From Polaromonas sp. 39-63-25 (lineage in GTDB: Bacteria; Pseudomonadota; Gammaproteobacteria; Burkholderiales; Burkholderiaceae_C): a stretch of 64,000 nt of DNA. The stretch spans positions 62,001 through 126,000 of the forward strand of contig NZ_NCJH01000009.1 in assembly GCF_002278925.1 (NCBI RefSeq), written 5' to 3'. The notes under the pieces are model-generated. The model was given only the letters and a program-made list of their open reading frames with translations. It did not search any database and was not told the DNA's origin. Position numbers and translations under genes: made by a program. Shown here piece after piece: positions 30,590 through 38,952 of this stretch (within the stretch, counting starts at the first letter, position 1; each line of letters begins with the position of its first letter).

Positions 30590-31327
30590 TCAACCCATGT
30601 GCAAACCACCATTGAGCGAGAAGTCGGCGCCGGTGGCGTAACCACCTTCGTCCGAGGCGATCCACGAAATGATGGAGGCGATTTCTTCGGGCGTGCCCAG
30701 GCGTTTGGCGGGCACGCCGGCCACGATTTTCTCCAGCACATCGGGTCGGATGGCCTTGACCATGTCGGTGCCGATGTAGCCGGGGCTCACGGTGTTGACG
30801 GTCACGCCCTTGGCGGCCACCTCCTGAGCCAGAGCCATGGTGAAGCCGTGCAGGCCGGCCTTGGCGGTGGAGTAGTTGACCTGGCCGAACTGTCCCTTCT
30901 GGCCGTTGACCGACGAGATATTGACGATGCGTCCGTAGCCGCCTTCGATCATGCCTTCGATCACCTGCTTGGTGACGTTGAACATGCTGTCGAGGTTGGT
31001 GGAGATCACCGCGTCCCAGTCGGCCTTGCTCATCTTGCGGAACTGGCCGTCGCGCGTGATGCCGGCGTTGTTGACCAGCACGCTGACCGGGCCATGGTCT
31101 GCCTTGACCTTGTCGAAGGCCGCGACGGTGGAGTCCCAGTCACCGACATTGCCGACGGAGGCATAGAAGGTGTAGCCCAGCGCCTTCTGCTCGTCAATCC
31201 ACTTGGTGAAGTCACGCGTCGGGCCGCAACCGGCCACCACGGTGAAGCCGTCCTTGTGCAGGCGCTGGCAGATGGCGGTTCCGATGCCACCCATGCCGCC
31301 AGTCACGTATGCAATTCGTTTTGCCAT
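30590..31327 (-). CDS. phaB: Acetoacetyl-CoA reductase
   Basis: 245 residues, short-chain dehydrogenase fold. The nucleotide site is YVTGGMGGIGTAICQRL; NNAGITRDGQF follows, and the catalytic set is Ser139, Tyr152 and Lys156 (NYSTAKAG). SPGYIGTDMVKAI and the C-terminal DFSLNGGLHMG are typical of PhaB. It reduces acetoacetyl-CoA to (R)-3-hydroxybutyryl-CoA with NADPH for polyhydroxybutyrate synthesis. It is the last gene of phaC-phaA-phaB and is followed by a strong terminator. Confidence 0.95.
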   Translation of the reverse strand: MAKRIAYVTGGMGGIGTAICQRLHKDGFTVVAGCGPTRDFTKWIDEQKALGYTFYASVGNVGDWDSTVAAFDKVKADHGPVSVLVNNAGITRDGQFRKMSKADWDAVISTNLDSMFNVTKQVIEGMIEGGYGRIVNISSVNGQKGQFGQVNYSTAKAGLHGFTMALAQEVAAKGVTVNTVSPGYIGTDMVKAIRPDVLEKIVAGVPAKRLGTPEEIASIISWIASDEGGYATGADFSLNGGLHMG

Positions 31328-31400
31328 GTCTTGCTCCTTGATTTATTGGTTCTGAAATCCGTTGAAAAGAAGCTTTGGTGAGCTTGCCGGTGTTTGAAAC

Positions 31401-31450
31401 TTGCTATCAAATAAATAGCTGGTCGCGCGCACCCTACAAGGGTCACAAGC
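31401..31450 (+). repeat. GCTAT-ATAGC dispersed repeat, copy 6
   Basis: Core TTGCTATCAAATAAATAGCTG with the tail GCGCGCACCCTACAAGGGTC, in the gap between phaA and phaB inside the pha operon. Confidence 0.8.
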
Positions 31451-31465
31451 TCTTTTACCTCATAT

Positions 31466-32644
31466 TTACCGTTCCAGTGTGAGGGCAACCCCCATGCCGC
31501 CACCGATACACAGGCTGGCAATGCCTTTTTTGGCATCACGCCGGACCATCTCGTGGATCAGCGTCACCAGAATGCGGCAACCGGATGCACCAATCGGGTG
31601 ACCGATGGCGATCGCACCGCCGTTGACATTGACCTTGCTGGTGTCCCAGCCCATCTCCTTGTTGACGGCGCAGGCCTGCGCCGCGAAGGCTTCGTTGATC
31701 TCCAGCAGGTCCAGGTCCTGCGCCTTCCAGCCGGCACGCGCCAGTGCCTTGGTGGACGCCGGCACCGGGCCCATGCCCATGAAAGCCGGGTCCAGCCCGC
31801 TGGTCGCGTAGCTGGCAATGCGGGCCAGCGGCTTGAGGCCCAGCGCCGCCGCCTTTTTGGCCGTCATCACCATGACAGCGGCCGCGCCGTCGTTGATGCC
31901 CGAGGCATTGCCCGCCGTCACGCCGCCGGCCTTGTCGAACGCAGGGCGCAGGCCGGCCAGGCCTTCGGCGCTGCTCTTGCGGTTGATGAACTCATCGGCC
32001 GCAAACACGACGGCATCGCCTTTTTTCTGCAGGATGGAAAACGGCACGATTTCATCCTTGAACTTGCCTGCGTCCTGCGCCGCCATGGCCTTGGTCTGGC
32101 TGGCCAGCGCGAGCTCGTCCTGCATCTCGCGGCTGATGCTGTATTTCTTCGCAACGTTTTCGGCGGTGATGCCCATGTGGTACTGGTTGTAGACGTCCCA
32201 CAGGCCGTCGACGATCATGGAGTCGATCATTTTCCAGTCGCCCATGCGCTGGCCTTCGCGCGAGCCGTTGAGCACGTGCGGCGCGGCGCTCATGTTCTCC
32301 TGGCCGCCGGCAATCACGATCTCGCTGTCGCCGGTGGCCACCGCCTGCGCGGCCAGCATCACGGCCTTCAGGCCGGATCCGCAGACGGCGTTGATGGTCA
32401 GGCCGGGAATGCCGTGCGGAAAGCCCGCTTTCACCACCGTTTGCCGCGCCGGGTTCTGGCCCACGCCGGCCGCCAGCACCTGGCCCATGATGACTTCGCC
32501 GATGAGGTCCGCCGACAGGCCGGCGCGCTCGGCGACCGCCTTGATGACGGCCGCACCGAGTTCGGTCGCGGGGATTTTGGCCAGGCTGCCGCCGAACTTG
32601 CCGACGGCGGTGCGGGCCGCTGAAACGATGACGATGTCTTCCAT
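31466..32644 (-). CDS. phaA: Acetyl-CoA acetyltransferase (beta-ketothiolase)
   Basis: 392 residues. Active-site Cys88 lies in [20 protein letters not shown], His349 in [14 protein letters not shown] and Cys379 in [12 protein letters not shown], the full catalytic set of biosynthetic thiolases. It condenses two acetyl-CoA to acetoacetyl-CoA, feeding PhaB. It is the middle gene of the pha operon. A dispersed repeat lies in the 138-base gap before phaB. Confidence 0.95.
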   Translation of the reverse strand: MEDIVIVSAARTAVGKFGGSLAKIPATELGAAVIKAVAERAGLSADLIGEVIMGQVLAAGVGQNPARQTVVKAGFPHGIPGLTINAVCGSGLKAVMLAAQAVATGDSEIVIAGGQENMSAAPHVLNGSREGQRMGDWKMIDSMIVDGLWDVYNQYHMGITAENVAKKYSISREMQDELALASQTKAMAAQDAGKFKDEIVPFSILQKKGDAVVFAADEFINRKSSAEGLAGLRPAFDKAGGVTAGNASGINDGAAAVMVMTAKKAAALGLKPLARIASYATSGLDPAFMGMGPVPASTKALARAGWKAQDLDLLEINEAFAAQACAVNKEMGWDTSKVNVNGGAIAIGHPIGASGCRILVTLIHEMVRRDAKKGIASLCIGGGMGVALTLER

Positions 32645-32687
32645 GATTTACTTTCTCCAGTGAATGGGGTTCAACACGTGTTGCGCG

Positions 32688-34430
32688 TCAGGCCTTGACC
32701 TTGACATAACGGCCCGGCGCCGGTTCGATAACCTTGTAGGTGCGGCTGCCATAAGTTTTGGGTGCGGCGATCTGCTTGCCCGCATGGCCCTTGAGCCAGT
32801 CCGACCAGTCGGTCCACCAGCTGCCGGGGTGTTCGGTGGCGCCCTTGAGCCACTCGGCCTGCGTCGCCGGAAACTTGTCTTGCGGCAGCTTGTCGTTGGT
32901 CCAGTAGCTGCGCTTTTTCTTGGCGGGCGGGTTGATCACGCCGGCAATGTGGCCCGAGGCCCCCATGACAAAACGTTTCTTGCCCGGCAAGACCTGCGTC
33001 GAGGCATAGGCCCCGCCTATGGGCACGATGTGGTCTTCGCGCGAGCCGTAGATGTAGACCGGCAGGTCCAGTGCACGCAGGTTGATCTTTTCGCCGCACA
33101 CCGTCAGCACGCCGGGCTGGACGAGCTTGTTCTCGTGATAGGTGTTGCGCAGGTACCAGGCGTAAAACGGCCCCGGCAGGTTGGTCGAGTCGCTGTTCCA
33201 GTAGAGCAGGTCAAACGGCGGCGGTGTTTCGCCCTTGAGGTAGTTGCCGACCACGTAGTTCCACACCAGGTCGTTCGGGCGCAGGAAGCTGAAGGTCGAG
33301 GCCAGGTCCTGGCCCTTGAGCAGCCCGCCCTTGCCCATCTGCATCTCGCGGTACTTGACCGACTGCTCGTCGATGAAGATGTCCAGAATGCCGGTGTCGC
33401 TGAAGTCCAGCAGCGAGGTCAGGAAGGTGGCGCTGGCCACCGGCTTCTGGCCACGCGCAGCGAGCACCGCCAGCGCCGTGCCCAGAATCGTGCCGCCCAC
33501 ACAAAAGCCCAGCGCATTGATGGTTTTGGCGCCGGTGATCTCCTGCACCACATTGATCGCCTTGATGGCCGCGTTCGCTATGTAGTCGTCCCAGGTTTTT
33601 TCCGCCATGGACTCGTCGGGGTTGCGCCAGCTGACAACAAAGGTGCGGTGGCCCTGGGCCACGGCATAACGGATCAGCGAGTTCTCGGGCTGCAGGTCGA
33701 GGATGTAGAACTTGTTGATGCAGGGCGGCACCAGCAGAAAGGGCCGCTCGTGCACCGTGGCGGTCAGCGGCTTGTACTCGAGCAGCTGGAAAAATTCGTT
33801 TTCGAACACCACCGCACCCTCGGTGGTGGCGACGTTTTTGCCGACCTCGAACACGCTTTCGTCGGTCATGGACACATGGCCCTGCTGCATGTCGCTCAGC
33901 AGGTTCTGCAGCCCCTGGGCGATGCTGGCGCCCTGGGTGTCGATGGCTTTTTTCTGCGCCTCGGCATTGAGTGCCAGAAAGTTGCTGGGGGCCGATGCCG
34001 CCATCGCCTGCTCGACTGCAAAACGCACACGGGCTTTGGTTTTTTCGTCGCCCTGCACTGCTTCGGCCAGCGCCATCAGGGTGCGGGCGTTAAGCAGGTA
34101 GGCTGAAGCGGCAAATTGGGAGACGGGGTTCTGGTGCCAAGCCTCTGCCGCAAAGCGCCGGTCTGTGCTTCCCGGCGTGTTGGCCTGCAGGCCGCTGTTC
34201 CAGAGCGTGCTGATGTCATTGAGGTAGGTCTGCTGCAGTTCCTGCAGTTTGGCCGGATCAAACTGCAAGGGAGGCGGCGGCGCCGGCATGTCCGTCATGG
34301 CCAGGGGCACAAAACCGGGCGCAGCCCCCAAGCCGGCGCCGGCCATGACGCCCATGACCTGCTGCAGTCCCTGGGCAAAGGTCTCTTGCATCTGCTGGGC
34401 TGCTTGCGCGAGGTTTGCGTCAGAATTCAT
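32688..34430 (-). CDS. phaC: Class I poly(3-hydroxyalkanoate) polymerase
   Basis: 580 residues from the ATG at 34430 (MNSDANLAQAAQQMQETFAQ). The lipase-box-like motif GFCVGGTI contains the catalytic cysteine (about residue 310). The alpha/beta-hydrolase core also shows IYGSREDHIVPIGGAY and ASGHIAGVINPPAKKKRSYW near the catalytic Asp and His. Length and motif fit class I synthases, which need no PhaE or PhaR subunit. The enzyme polymerises (R)-3-hydroxybutyryl-CoA on granule surfaces. It is the first gene of the operon, with a MITE-like element 77 bases upstream of the start. Confidence 0.95.
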   Translation of the reverse strand: MNSDANLAQAAQQMQETFAQGLQQVMGVMAGAGLGAAPGFVPLAMTDMPAPPPPLQFDPAKLQELQQTYLNDISTLWNSGLQANTPGSTDRRFAAEAWHQNPVSQFAASAYLLNARTLMALAEAVQGDEKTKARVRFAVEQAMAASAPSNFLALNAEAQKKAIDTQGASIAQGLQNLLSDMQQGHVSMTDESVFEVGKNVATTEGAVVFENEFFQLLEYKPLTATVHERPFLLVPPCINKFYILDLQPENSLIRYAVAQGHRTFVVSWRNPDESMAEKTWDDYIANAAIKAINVVQEITGAKTINALGFCVGGTILGTALAVLAARGQKPVASATFLTSLLDFSDTGILDIFIDEQSVKYREMQMGKGGLLKGQDLASTFSFLRPNDLVWNYVVGNYLKGETPPPFDLLYWNSDSTNLPGPFYAWYLRNTYHENKLVQPGVLTVCGEKINLRALDLPVYIYGSREDHIVPIGGAYASTQVLPGKKRFVMGASGHIAGVINPPAKKKRSYWTNDKLPQDKFPATQAEWLKGATEHPGSWWTDWSDWLKGHAGKQIAAPKTYGSRTYKVIEPAPGRYVKVKA

Positions 34431-34506
34431 GCTTGTCTCACCGATCTGCCGACCGGCTCTTGTTGTGCGCTCTTTACCGAGCTGTTGGGCCCACGGCGGG
34501 TCGTCT

Positions 34507-34673
34507 CTAGTACTGCAGCACGGAAGTAGCGAAACAAAATGAAAGTGATGACTTCGAGCCCGGGGCAAGGCGCAAGCCGCAGCGAAGGCTGTGCGCCTTC
34601 GCAAGGATTGCAACGCCGCCATGGGTGCGAAGGCGCGCTTTCATGTTTCGATATTTTCGGGTTGCAGTACTAG
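34507..34673. mobile_element. MITE-like element upstream of phaC
   Basis: 167 bases bounded by near-perfect inverted repeats, CTAGTACTGCAGC at the left and GTTGCAGTACTAG at the right. The symmetry extends imperfectly inward to about 35 bases (CGAAACA-ATGAAAG on both sides). The interior has further short palindromes around GCGAAGGC. No coding capacity. It occupies most of the gap between phaC and the divergent small membrane protein gene, so it may influence either promoter. Confidence 0.65.
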
Positions 34674-34718
34674 TATCGTGGAAAACCTTTCCCTGCCCAT
34701 GACGCCCCACAAATTTTT

Positions 34719-35042
34719 ATGTATTTAATCGTCATTGCCTGGATGTACGTGGTGCTCATGATGAGCGTCGCCGAAGCCACCCATTCCACCGGCACGCTGC
34801 TGGGCGCCCTCGTCACCTTTGTACTCTACGGTGTGGGGCCTGTGGCATTGGTGGTTTACCTGATGCGCGCGCCGGCAAGACGCAAGGCCATCAAGGCCCG
34901 CGAAGCGGCTGAAGCCGGCGCGATGGCGACCGACTCGTCCGCAACGGATTCAGTCACGCCAGATGCAGGCAGCCATGCGGCCGGTGGTGCCGAAGCCATT
35001 GCCCTGGATGCCGGCGTCGCGCCGGTGCGAAAAGAACCTTGA
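34719..35042 (+). CDS. Small membrane protein, conserved hypothetical
   Basis: 107 residues. Two transmembrane helices (about 2-17 and 27-48, LLGALVTFVLYGVGPVALVV) are followed by a basic stretch RAPARRKAIKAREAAEAG and a variable, acidic and alanine-rich cytosolic tail. Function is unknown. The last 93 bases overlap the end of pgeF on the opposite strand, so the C terminus may be poorly conserved. Confidence 0.6.
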   Translation: MYLIVIAWMYVVLMMSVAEATHSTGTLLGALVTFVLYGVGPVALVVYLMRAPARRKAIKAREAAEAGAMATDSSATDSVTPDAGSHAAGGAEAIALDAGVAPVRKEP

Positions 35043-35753
35043 CGCATTGCCCACCGTGCACCAGGGTGGTGTGCCGTCGTTGCCGTAGATCTGCGTGACG
35101 CCCAGGGCCTGCAGACGCAGGCGGGCCAGGCCGGCCAGATTGGCGAGGTATTTGCCCGATGCCAGGGCCGTGAAACAAGCGGCGGCCGCTGGGTCGCCTT
35201 CGACAAACGCAGTCCTCACCTCCGCACCCACTTCAAAGGCCATCGGCCCTATACACGGCCCCAGCCACGCTATTGTATTGATAGCTTCTTGCGCCCGCCC
35301 CGATTGGTCTAGAGCCCTAAAACCCTCACAAGTTTGTTCAAGAATACCCTTGCCCTGCTGACCGGCCAGTCCGCGCCAGCCGGCATGGGCGGCGGCCACT
35401 GCCGAACCATCGGAATGGGCAAACAGCACCGGCAGGCAGTCGGCCACCATGATGGTGCACGCGAGACCGCGCTGCGAGCTCATGGCAGCGTCGGCCGCCA
35501 GACCCTGCGGTGTTTCGCCGTCCAGCAGAAGCACCGCCGTGCCATGCACCTGCTGCAGGAACACCGGCTTCGCCCCCATGGCCTGGCCCAGCAGGGCGCG
35601 GTTGGCGGCCACTTGCGCGGGCGCATCGCCGACGTGGTCGCCGAGGTTCATGCTGTCCCAGGGCGCGACGGACACACCGCCCTGCCGGGTGGTGAAAACC
35701 GCGCGCACGCCGGGCGGCGCGGGCCAGTCGGGCGTCAGCCAGTCAGGGTGCAA
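34950..35753 (-). CDS. pgeF: Peptidoglycan editing factor PgeF (polyphenol oxidase/YfiH family)
   Basis: 267 residues. Zinc ligands are visible: His70 in FLQQVHG, Cys106 in VADCLPVLF and His123 in AAAHAGWRGLAG; FFSHRRD near the C terminus is also characteristic. The family removes misincorporated L-serine from peptidoglycan precursors and was earlier described as a laccase-like oxidase. Residues about 145-161 (FRALDQSGRAQEAINT) are encoded by a dispersed repeat, in frame, just before the conserved WLGPCIGP segment. It follows maiA by 12 bases on the same strand. Confidence 0.88.
   Translation of the reverse strand: MHPDWLTPDWPAPPGVRAVFTTRQGGVSVAPWDSMNLGDHVGDAPAQVAANRALLGQAMGAKPVFLQQVHGTAVLLLDGETPQGLAADAAMSSQRGLACTIMVADCLPVLFAHSDGSAVAAAHAGWRGLAGQQGKGILEQTCEGFRALDQSGRAQEAINTIAWLGPCIGPMAFEVGAEVRTAFVEGDPAAAACFTALASGKYLANLAGLARLRLQALGVTQIYGNDGTPPWCTVGNASRFFSHRRDAGIQGNGFGTTGRMAACIWRD
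35268..35320 (+). repeat. GCTAT-ATAGC dispersed repeat, copy 7, inside pgeF
   Basis: Core CGCTATTGTATTGATAGCTT, tail TTGCGCCCGCCCCGATTGGT then CTAGAGCCC. A full-length copy that remains open in the pgeF reading frame. Confidence 0.72.
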
Positions 35754-35765
35754 GATAGCTCGCGA

Positions 35766-36404
35766 TCAGGGCTCGTTGTCGGGGCAGGCCGAGGGCTGGG
35801 CCTTCTGGAAGGCCGGTAGCGCCATGCAGGCGTCAAACGCCGCCATCGTGCGGCTCAGCCCCTCGAGGTTCACGTTGAACCGTTTCGCGTTGAAGATCTG
35901 CGGCACCAGGCAGCAGTCGGCCAGGGTGGGCGTCTCGCCATAACAATAGGTCGAAGCCGGCAAGGGGGCCAGCTGGCGCTCGAAGGCTTCCAGGCCTTCG
36001 CGGCACCAGTGGCGGTACCACGCGTTTTTCGCCTCTTCATCGACCTTGAGCTCGCGCACCAGGTACTTGAGCACGCGCAGGTTGTTGATCGGGTGGATCT
36101 CGCAGGCAATCGACTGCGCCAGCGCACGGACTTTGGCGCGGCCCAGGGCATCGGCCGGCAGCAGCGGCACGGCCGGGTGTTTTTCATCGAGGTATTCGAT
36201 GATGGCCATGGACTGCGAAAGTTTTTCGCCATCCACCTCCAGCAGCGGCACCAGGGTGTCGGCCGACAGTGCGGCGTAGGCCTCTTTTTTATGGTCGCCC
36301 CTGGCAATGTGAACGGGAATGTACTCGTAACGCAAACCCTTGAGTTCAAGCGCAATACGCACGCGAAAGGACGCGGAAGAACGGAAGTAGTTATGGAGTT
36401 TCAT
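35766..36404 (-). CDS. maiA: Maleylacetoacetate (or maleylpyruvate) isomerase, zeta-class GST
   Basis: 212 residues from the ATG at 36404. MKLHNYFRSSASFRVRIALE contains the zeta-class glutathione motif S-S-A-S-x-R-V-R, and the C-terminal domain includes ASTYCYGETPTLADCCLVPQ. The enzyme isomerises the cis double bond of maleylacetoacetate, or of maleylpyruvate, using glutathione. No homogentisate genes are adjacent. The gentisate cluster about 12-18 kb away has no isomerase of its own, so this enzyme could serve it; that link is inference. Confidence 0.87.
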   Translation of the reverse strand: MKLHNYFRSSASFRVRIALELKGLRYEYIPVHIARGDHKKEAYAALSADTLVPLLEVDGEKLSQSMAIIEYLDEKHPAVPLLPADALGRAKVRALAQSIACEIHPINNLRVLKYLVRELKVDEEAKNAWYRHWCREGLEAFERQLAPLPASTYCYGETPTLADCCLVPQIFNAKRFNVNLEGLSRTMAAFDACMALPAFQKAQPSACPDNEP

Positions 36405-36423
36405 GGCTGAAAGCATAAACCAT

Positions 36424-36492
36424 GGCCCCCACGGTCGCGCACTTCGTGTCGCTCCCTGCCCCCCGAGGGGGCCGCTGCGCCTGCGGCCCCTG
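36424..36492. repeat. GC-rich dispersed repeat, copy 1
   Basis: Contains CCCCCACGGTCGCGCACTTC and CCCCGAGGGGGCCGCTGCGC in the gap upstream of maiA. Related copies lie at 37.75 and 51.05 kb. Confidence 0.65.
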
Positions 36493-36637
36493 CTTGGTTA
36501 AATACATCCCCCCGTTCGCGCACGTCGCATGACTTCGACGTAGCCCTCACGGCGCGAATCGCCTGCGCGACTGACGCCCGGGCAGGCCGCCACTACCATT
36601 GCCGTTTTCCTGCCCGCCTACTTCCCCGGAGACACCC

Positions 36638-37672
36638 ATGAGCGCCATCACATCCCTGAGCAACCACCAGGTCCGCCTGGCAAGCCGCCCGGTCGGCCTG
36701 CCGACCCGCGCCAACTGGAGTTTCACCACCGAGCCGGTGCCCGAGCCCGGCCCCGGCGGCGTGCTGGTCAAAACCCTTTACCTGTCATTGGACCCGGCCA
36801 TGCGCGGCTGGATGAACGAGGGCAAAAGCTACATCCCGCCGGTGGAAATCGGTGCGGTCATGCGTGCCGGCGGCGTCGGCAAGGTGATCGCCTCGAACAA
36901 CCCGGCCTTTGCCGTGGGCGACTATGTCAACGCCGGGCTGGATGTGCAGGAATACTGCCTGATTCCGGAAGCCCAGATCAAGCGCAGCGGCATGTTCAAG
37001 ATCGACCCACGCATGGGCCTGACCTCCTGGCTCAACGTGCTGGGCATGCCCGGCATGACCGGCTACTTCGGCCTGATGGACGTGGGCCAGCCCAAGGCCG
37101 GCGAAACCGTGGTGGTGTCCGGTGCGGCCGGTGCCGTCGGCCAGACCGTCGGCCAGATTGCCAAGCTCAAGGGCTGCCGCGTGGTCGGCATCGCCGGCGG
37201 CAAGGCCAAGTGCGACTGGGTCGTCAAGGAATTGGGTTTTGACGCCTGCATCGACTACAAGGCCGGCGACGTGAAAGCCGGGCTGAAAGAGCACTGCCCG
37301 AAAGGCGTGGACATCTATTTCGACAATGTGGGCGGCGACATTCTGGATGCCGTGCTGACCCGCATCACACGCGGCGCCCGCATCATCATCTGCGGCGCCA
37401 TCAGCCAGTACAACAACACCACGCCGGTCAAAGGCCCGGCCAACTACCTGTCGCTGCTGGTCAACCGCGCGCGCATGGAAGGCATCGTGGTGTTCGACTA
37501 CGCCGACCGCTACCCGCAGGCGATCGCCGAGATGGCGGCCTACCTGAAAGAAGGCAAGATGAAGAGCAAGGAAGACGTGGTGGACGGGCTGGAGAACTTC
37601 CCGGAAACCCTGCTCAAGCTCTTCAACGGCGAGAACTTCGGCAAGCTGGTGCTGCAGGTCGCGAAGGAATAA
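36638..37672 (+). CDS. NADP-dependent oxidoreductase, zinc-free MDR family (CurA/leukotriene B4 dehydrogenase-like)
   Basis: 344 residues from the ATG at 36638, with CCGGAGA upstream. YLSLDPAMRGWMNEGKSYIP and NVLGMPGMTGYFGLMDVGQP are characteristic; the NADPH-binding site is VVVSGAAGAVGQTVGQIAKL, and VDIYFDNVGGDILDAVL follows. Members reduce alpha,beta-unsaturated ketones and aldehydes. No zinc ligands are present. Monocistronic, flanked on both sides by dispersed GC-rich repeats. Confidence 0.88.
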   Translation: MSAITSLSNHQVRLASRPVGLPTRANWSFTTEPVPEPGPGGVLVKTLYLSLDPAMRGWMNEGKSYIPPVEIGAVMRAGGVGKVIASNNPAFAVGDYVNAGLDVQEYCLIPEAQIKRSGMFKIDPRMGLTSWLNVLGMPGMTGYFGLMDVGQPKAGETVVVSGAAGAVGQTVGQIAKLKGCRVVGIAGGKAKCDWVVKELGFDACIDYKAGDVKAGLKEHCPKGVDIYFDNVGGDILDAVLTRITRGARIIICGAISQYNNTTPVKGPANYLSLLVNRARMEGIVVFDYADRYPQAIAEMAAYLKEGKMKSKEDVVDGLENFPETLLKLFNGENFGKLVLQVAKE

Positions 37673-37694
37673 CAGCCCGGCCCGCGCAGCATGG

Positions 37695-37715
37695 ATTGCG
37701 GGTAAAGCCCCGCAA
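37695..37715. repeat. REP-like palindrome
   Basis: TTGCGGG and CCCGCAA pair across a short spacer, with GTCATTGCGGG-like flanks resembling the 18.07 kb element. It lies just after the oxidoreductase stop codon and could also act in transcript 3'-end formation. Confidence 0.5.
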
Positions 37716-37749
37716 TGACGGCATCGTGATGTAGAGGTCCAGACCAGCA

Positions 37750-37836
37750 GGGGCCGCGGATCCGGCTTTGCCGGGCCGCAGGCGCAGCGCCCCCCCCGGG
37801 GGCAGGGCGCTACGCGAAGCGAGCAACCGTGGGGGC
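37750..37836. repeat. GC-rich dispersed repeat, copy 2 (inverted)
   Basis: Contains GGGCCGCGGATCCGGCTTTG and GGGCCGCAGGCGCAGCGCCC, ending in AACCGTGGGGG. It is the reverse complement of the pattern at 36.42 and 51.05 kb. It abuts the azlD stop codon. Confidence 0.68.
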
Positions 37837-38138
37837 TATGTCAACCAGCGCGCGACAGCCACCGTCGCCGCGCCGGCCACGGCGGCGGCCAGATCGTTGC
37901 GCACCAGCTTCATCACCAGCCCCACCGCCAGCAGGGCCAGCAGTTCCGGCAGCTTGCCCGAAGTGGCGGCCGGCGTCGCGATGCCGACCATCACCGACAG
38001 CGGAATCGCCTTGAGCGCGGCCTCCACGCGCGGCGTGATGCGCACATAACCCATGAGCAGGAAGCCGCTGATGCGGCAGGCGAAAGACGCCAGCGCCATG
38101 CCCACCAGCGCCAGCAGAAAGGTCGATTCAACGGCCAT
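37836..38138 (-). CDS. azlD: AzlD family branched-chain amino acid transport protein
   Basis: 100 residues with four hydrophobic helices; FACRISGFLLMGYVRITPRV and KAIPLSVMVGIATPA are AzlD family features. It forms an exporter for branched-chain amino acids or related compounds together with AzlC. Its start overlaps the azlC end by 11 bases. Confidence 0.87.
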   Translation of the reverse strand: MAVESTFLLALVGMALASFACRISGFLLMGYVRITPRVEAALKAIPLSVMVGIATPAATSGKLPELLALLAVGLVMKLVRNDLAAAVAGAATVAVARWLT

Positions 38139-38823
38139 GGCGCCACGCTCCCATCAGCCCGCCCGCGACACCTGCGCCGACGATGTACCAGGCGCCCGGC
38201 AGCAGCCGGTGTAGCACCAGCGCCACCAGCCCGGCCGCAGCGACCAGCCACAGGTCGGACTTGCCGCGCCAGAGCACCATGCCAATCGCTGCGGCAAAAG
38301 CCACCAGCATGAAGTCCAGCCCGAAGGCCGTCGGATTCGGCACATTGCCGGCCAGCAGGTGGCCGACCAGTGTGCCGCCGATCCAGGGCACAAACATCGC
38401 CACGCCGGAGCCGAACACATACCCCGCATCGCGGTAGCCGGTGTCGTACTCGCGCATGGCCATCGCCCAGCTGCCGTCGCCGAGGAAGAACAGCGAGCCC
38501 CAGCTCTGGTGGCGCGGCAGCCCGGCCAGCCAGGGCTGGATGGCCGCACCGTAGAGCACATACCGCGCGTTCATCACCAGGATGGTGACGATGACCGGGG
38601 TGACCGCGGCCGTCGCCGTCCAGCCCTGCAGCGCCGCCAGTTGCGCGCTGCCTGAATAAACGGCGGCGCTCATCAGCATGGCCTGCAGCCAGCTCATGCC
38701 GCGTTCACTGGCGAGCACGCCAAAAACCATGGCGTACAGCGTGACGCCCGGCGCCAGCACCTGGGCAGCGAAGAAGCCGCGGCGAACGCCCTGGGCCGTG
38801 AAAGGAACCCTGTCTGTCGTCAC
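38128..38823 (-). CDS. azlC: AzlC family branched-chain amino acid permease
   Basis: 231 residues. AQVLAPGVTLYAMVFGVLAS, AVYSGSAQLAAL and VIVTILVMNARYVLYGAAIQ are AzlC signatures, with about seven or eight membrane helices. It pairs with AzlD as an inner-membrane exporter of the YgaZ/YgaH type. No Lrp- or AsnC-type regulator is adjacent. Confidence 0.9.
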   Translation of the reverse strand: MTTDRVPFTAQGVRRGFFAAQVLAPGVTLYAMVFGVLASERGMSWLQAMLMSAAVYSGSAQLAALQGWTATAAVTPVIVTILVMNARYVLYGAAIQPWLAGLPRHQSWGSLFFLGDGSWAMAMREYDTGYRDAGYVFGSGVAMFVPWIGGTLVGHLLAGNVPNPTAFGLDFMLVAFAAAIGMVLWRGKSDLWLVAAAGLVALVLHRLLPGAWYIVGAGVAGGLMGAWRHGR

Positions 38824-38952
38824 CTGCGATTGCTCCGCTGTAAAAGCGGCCGAGTGTACCCTGCCGCGTTATCCGCCGTGTCAGGGGCAGTCCCCATGAA
38901 AGGCATTGCCCGGAGCTCGGTGAAGAGCCGTTTCCCTTGGGAAAACCCGGAC

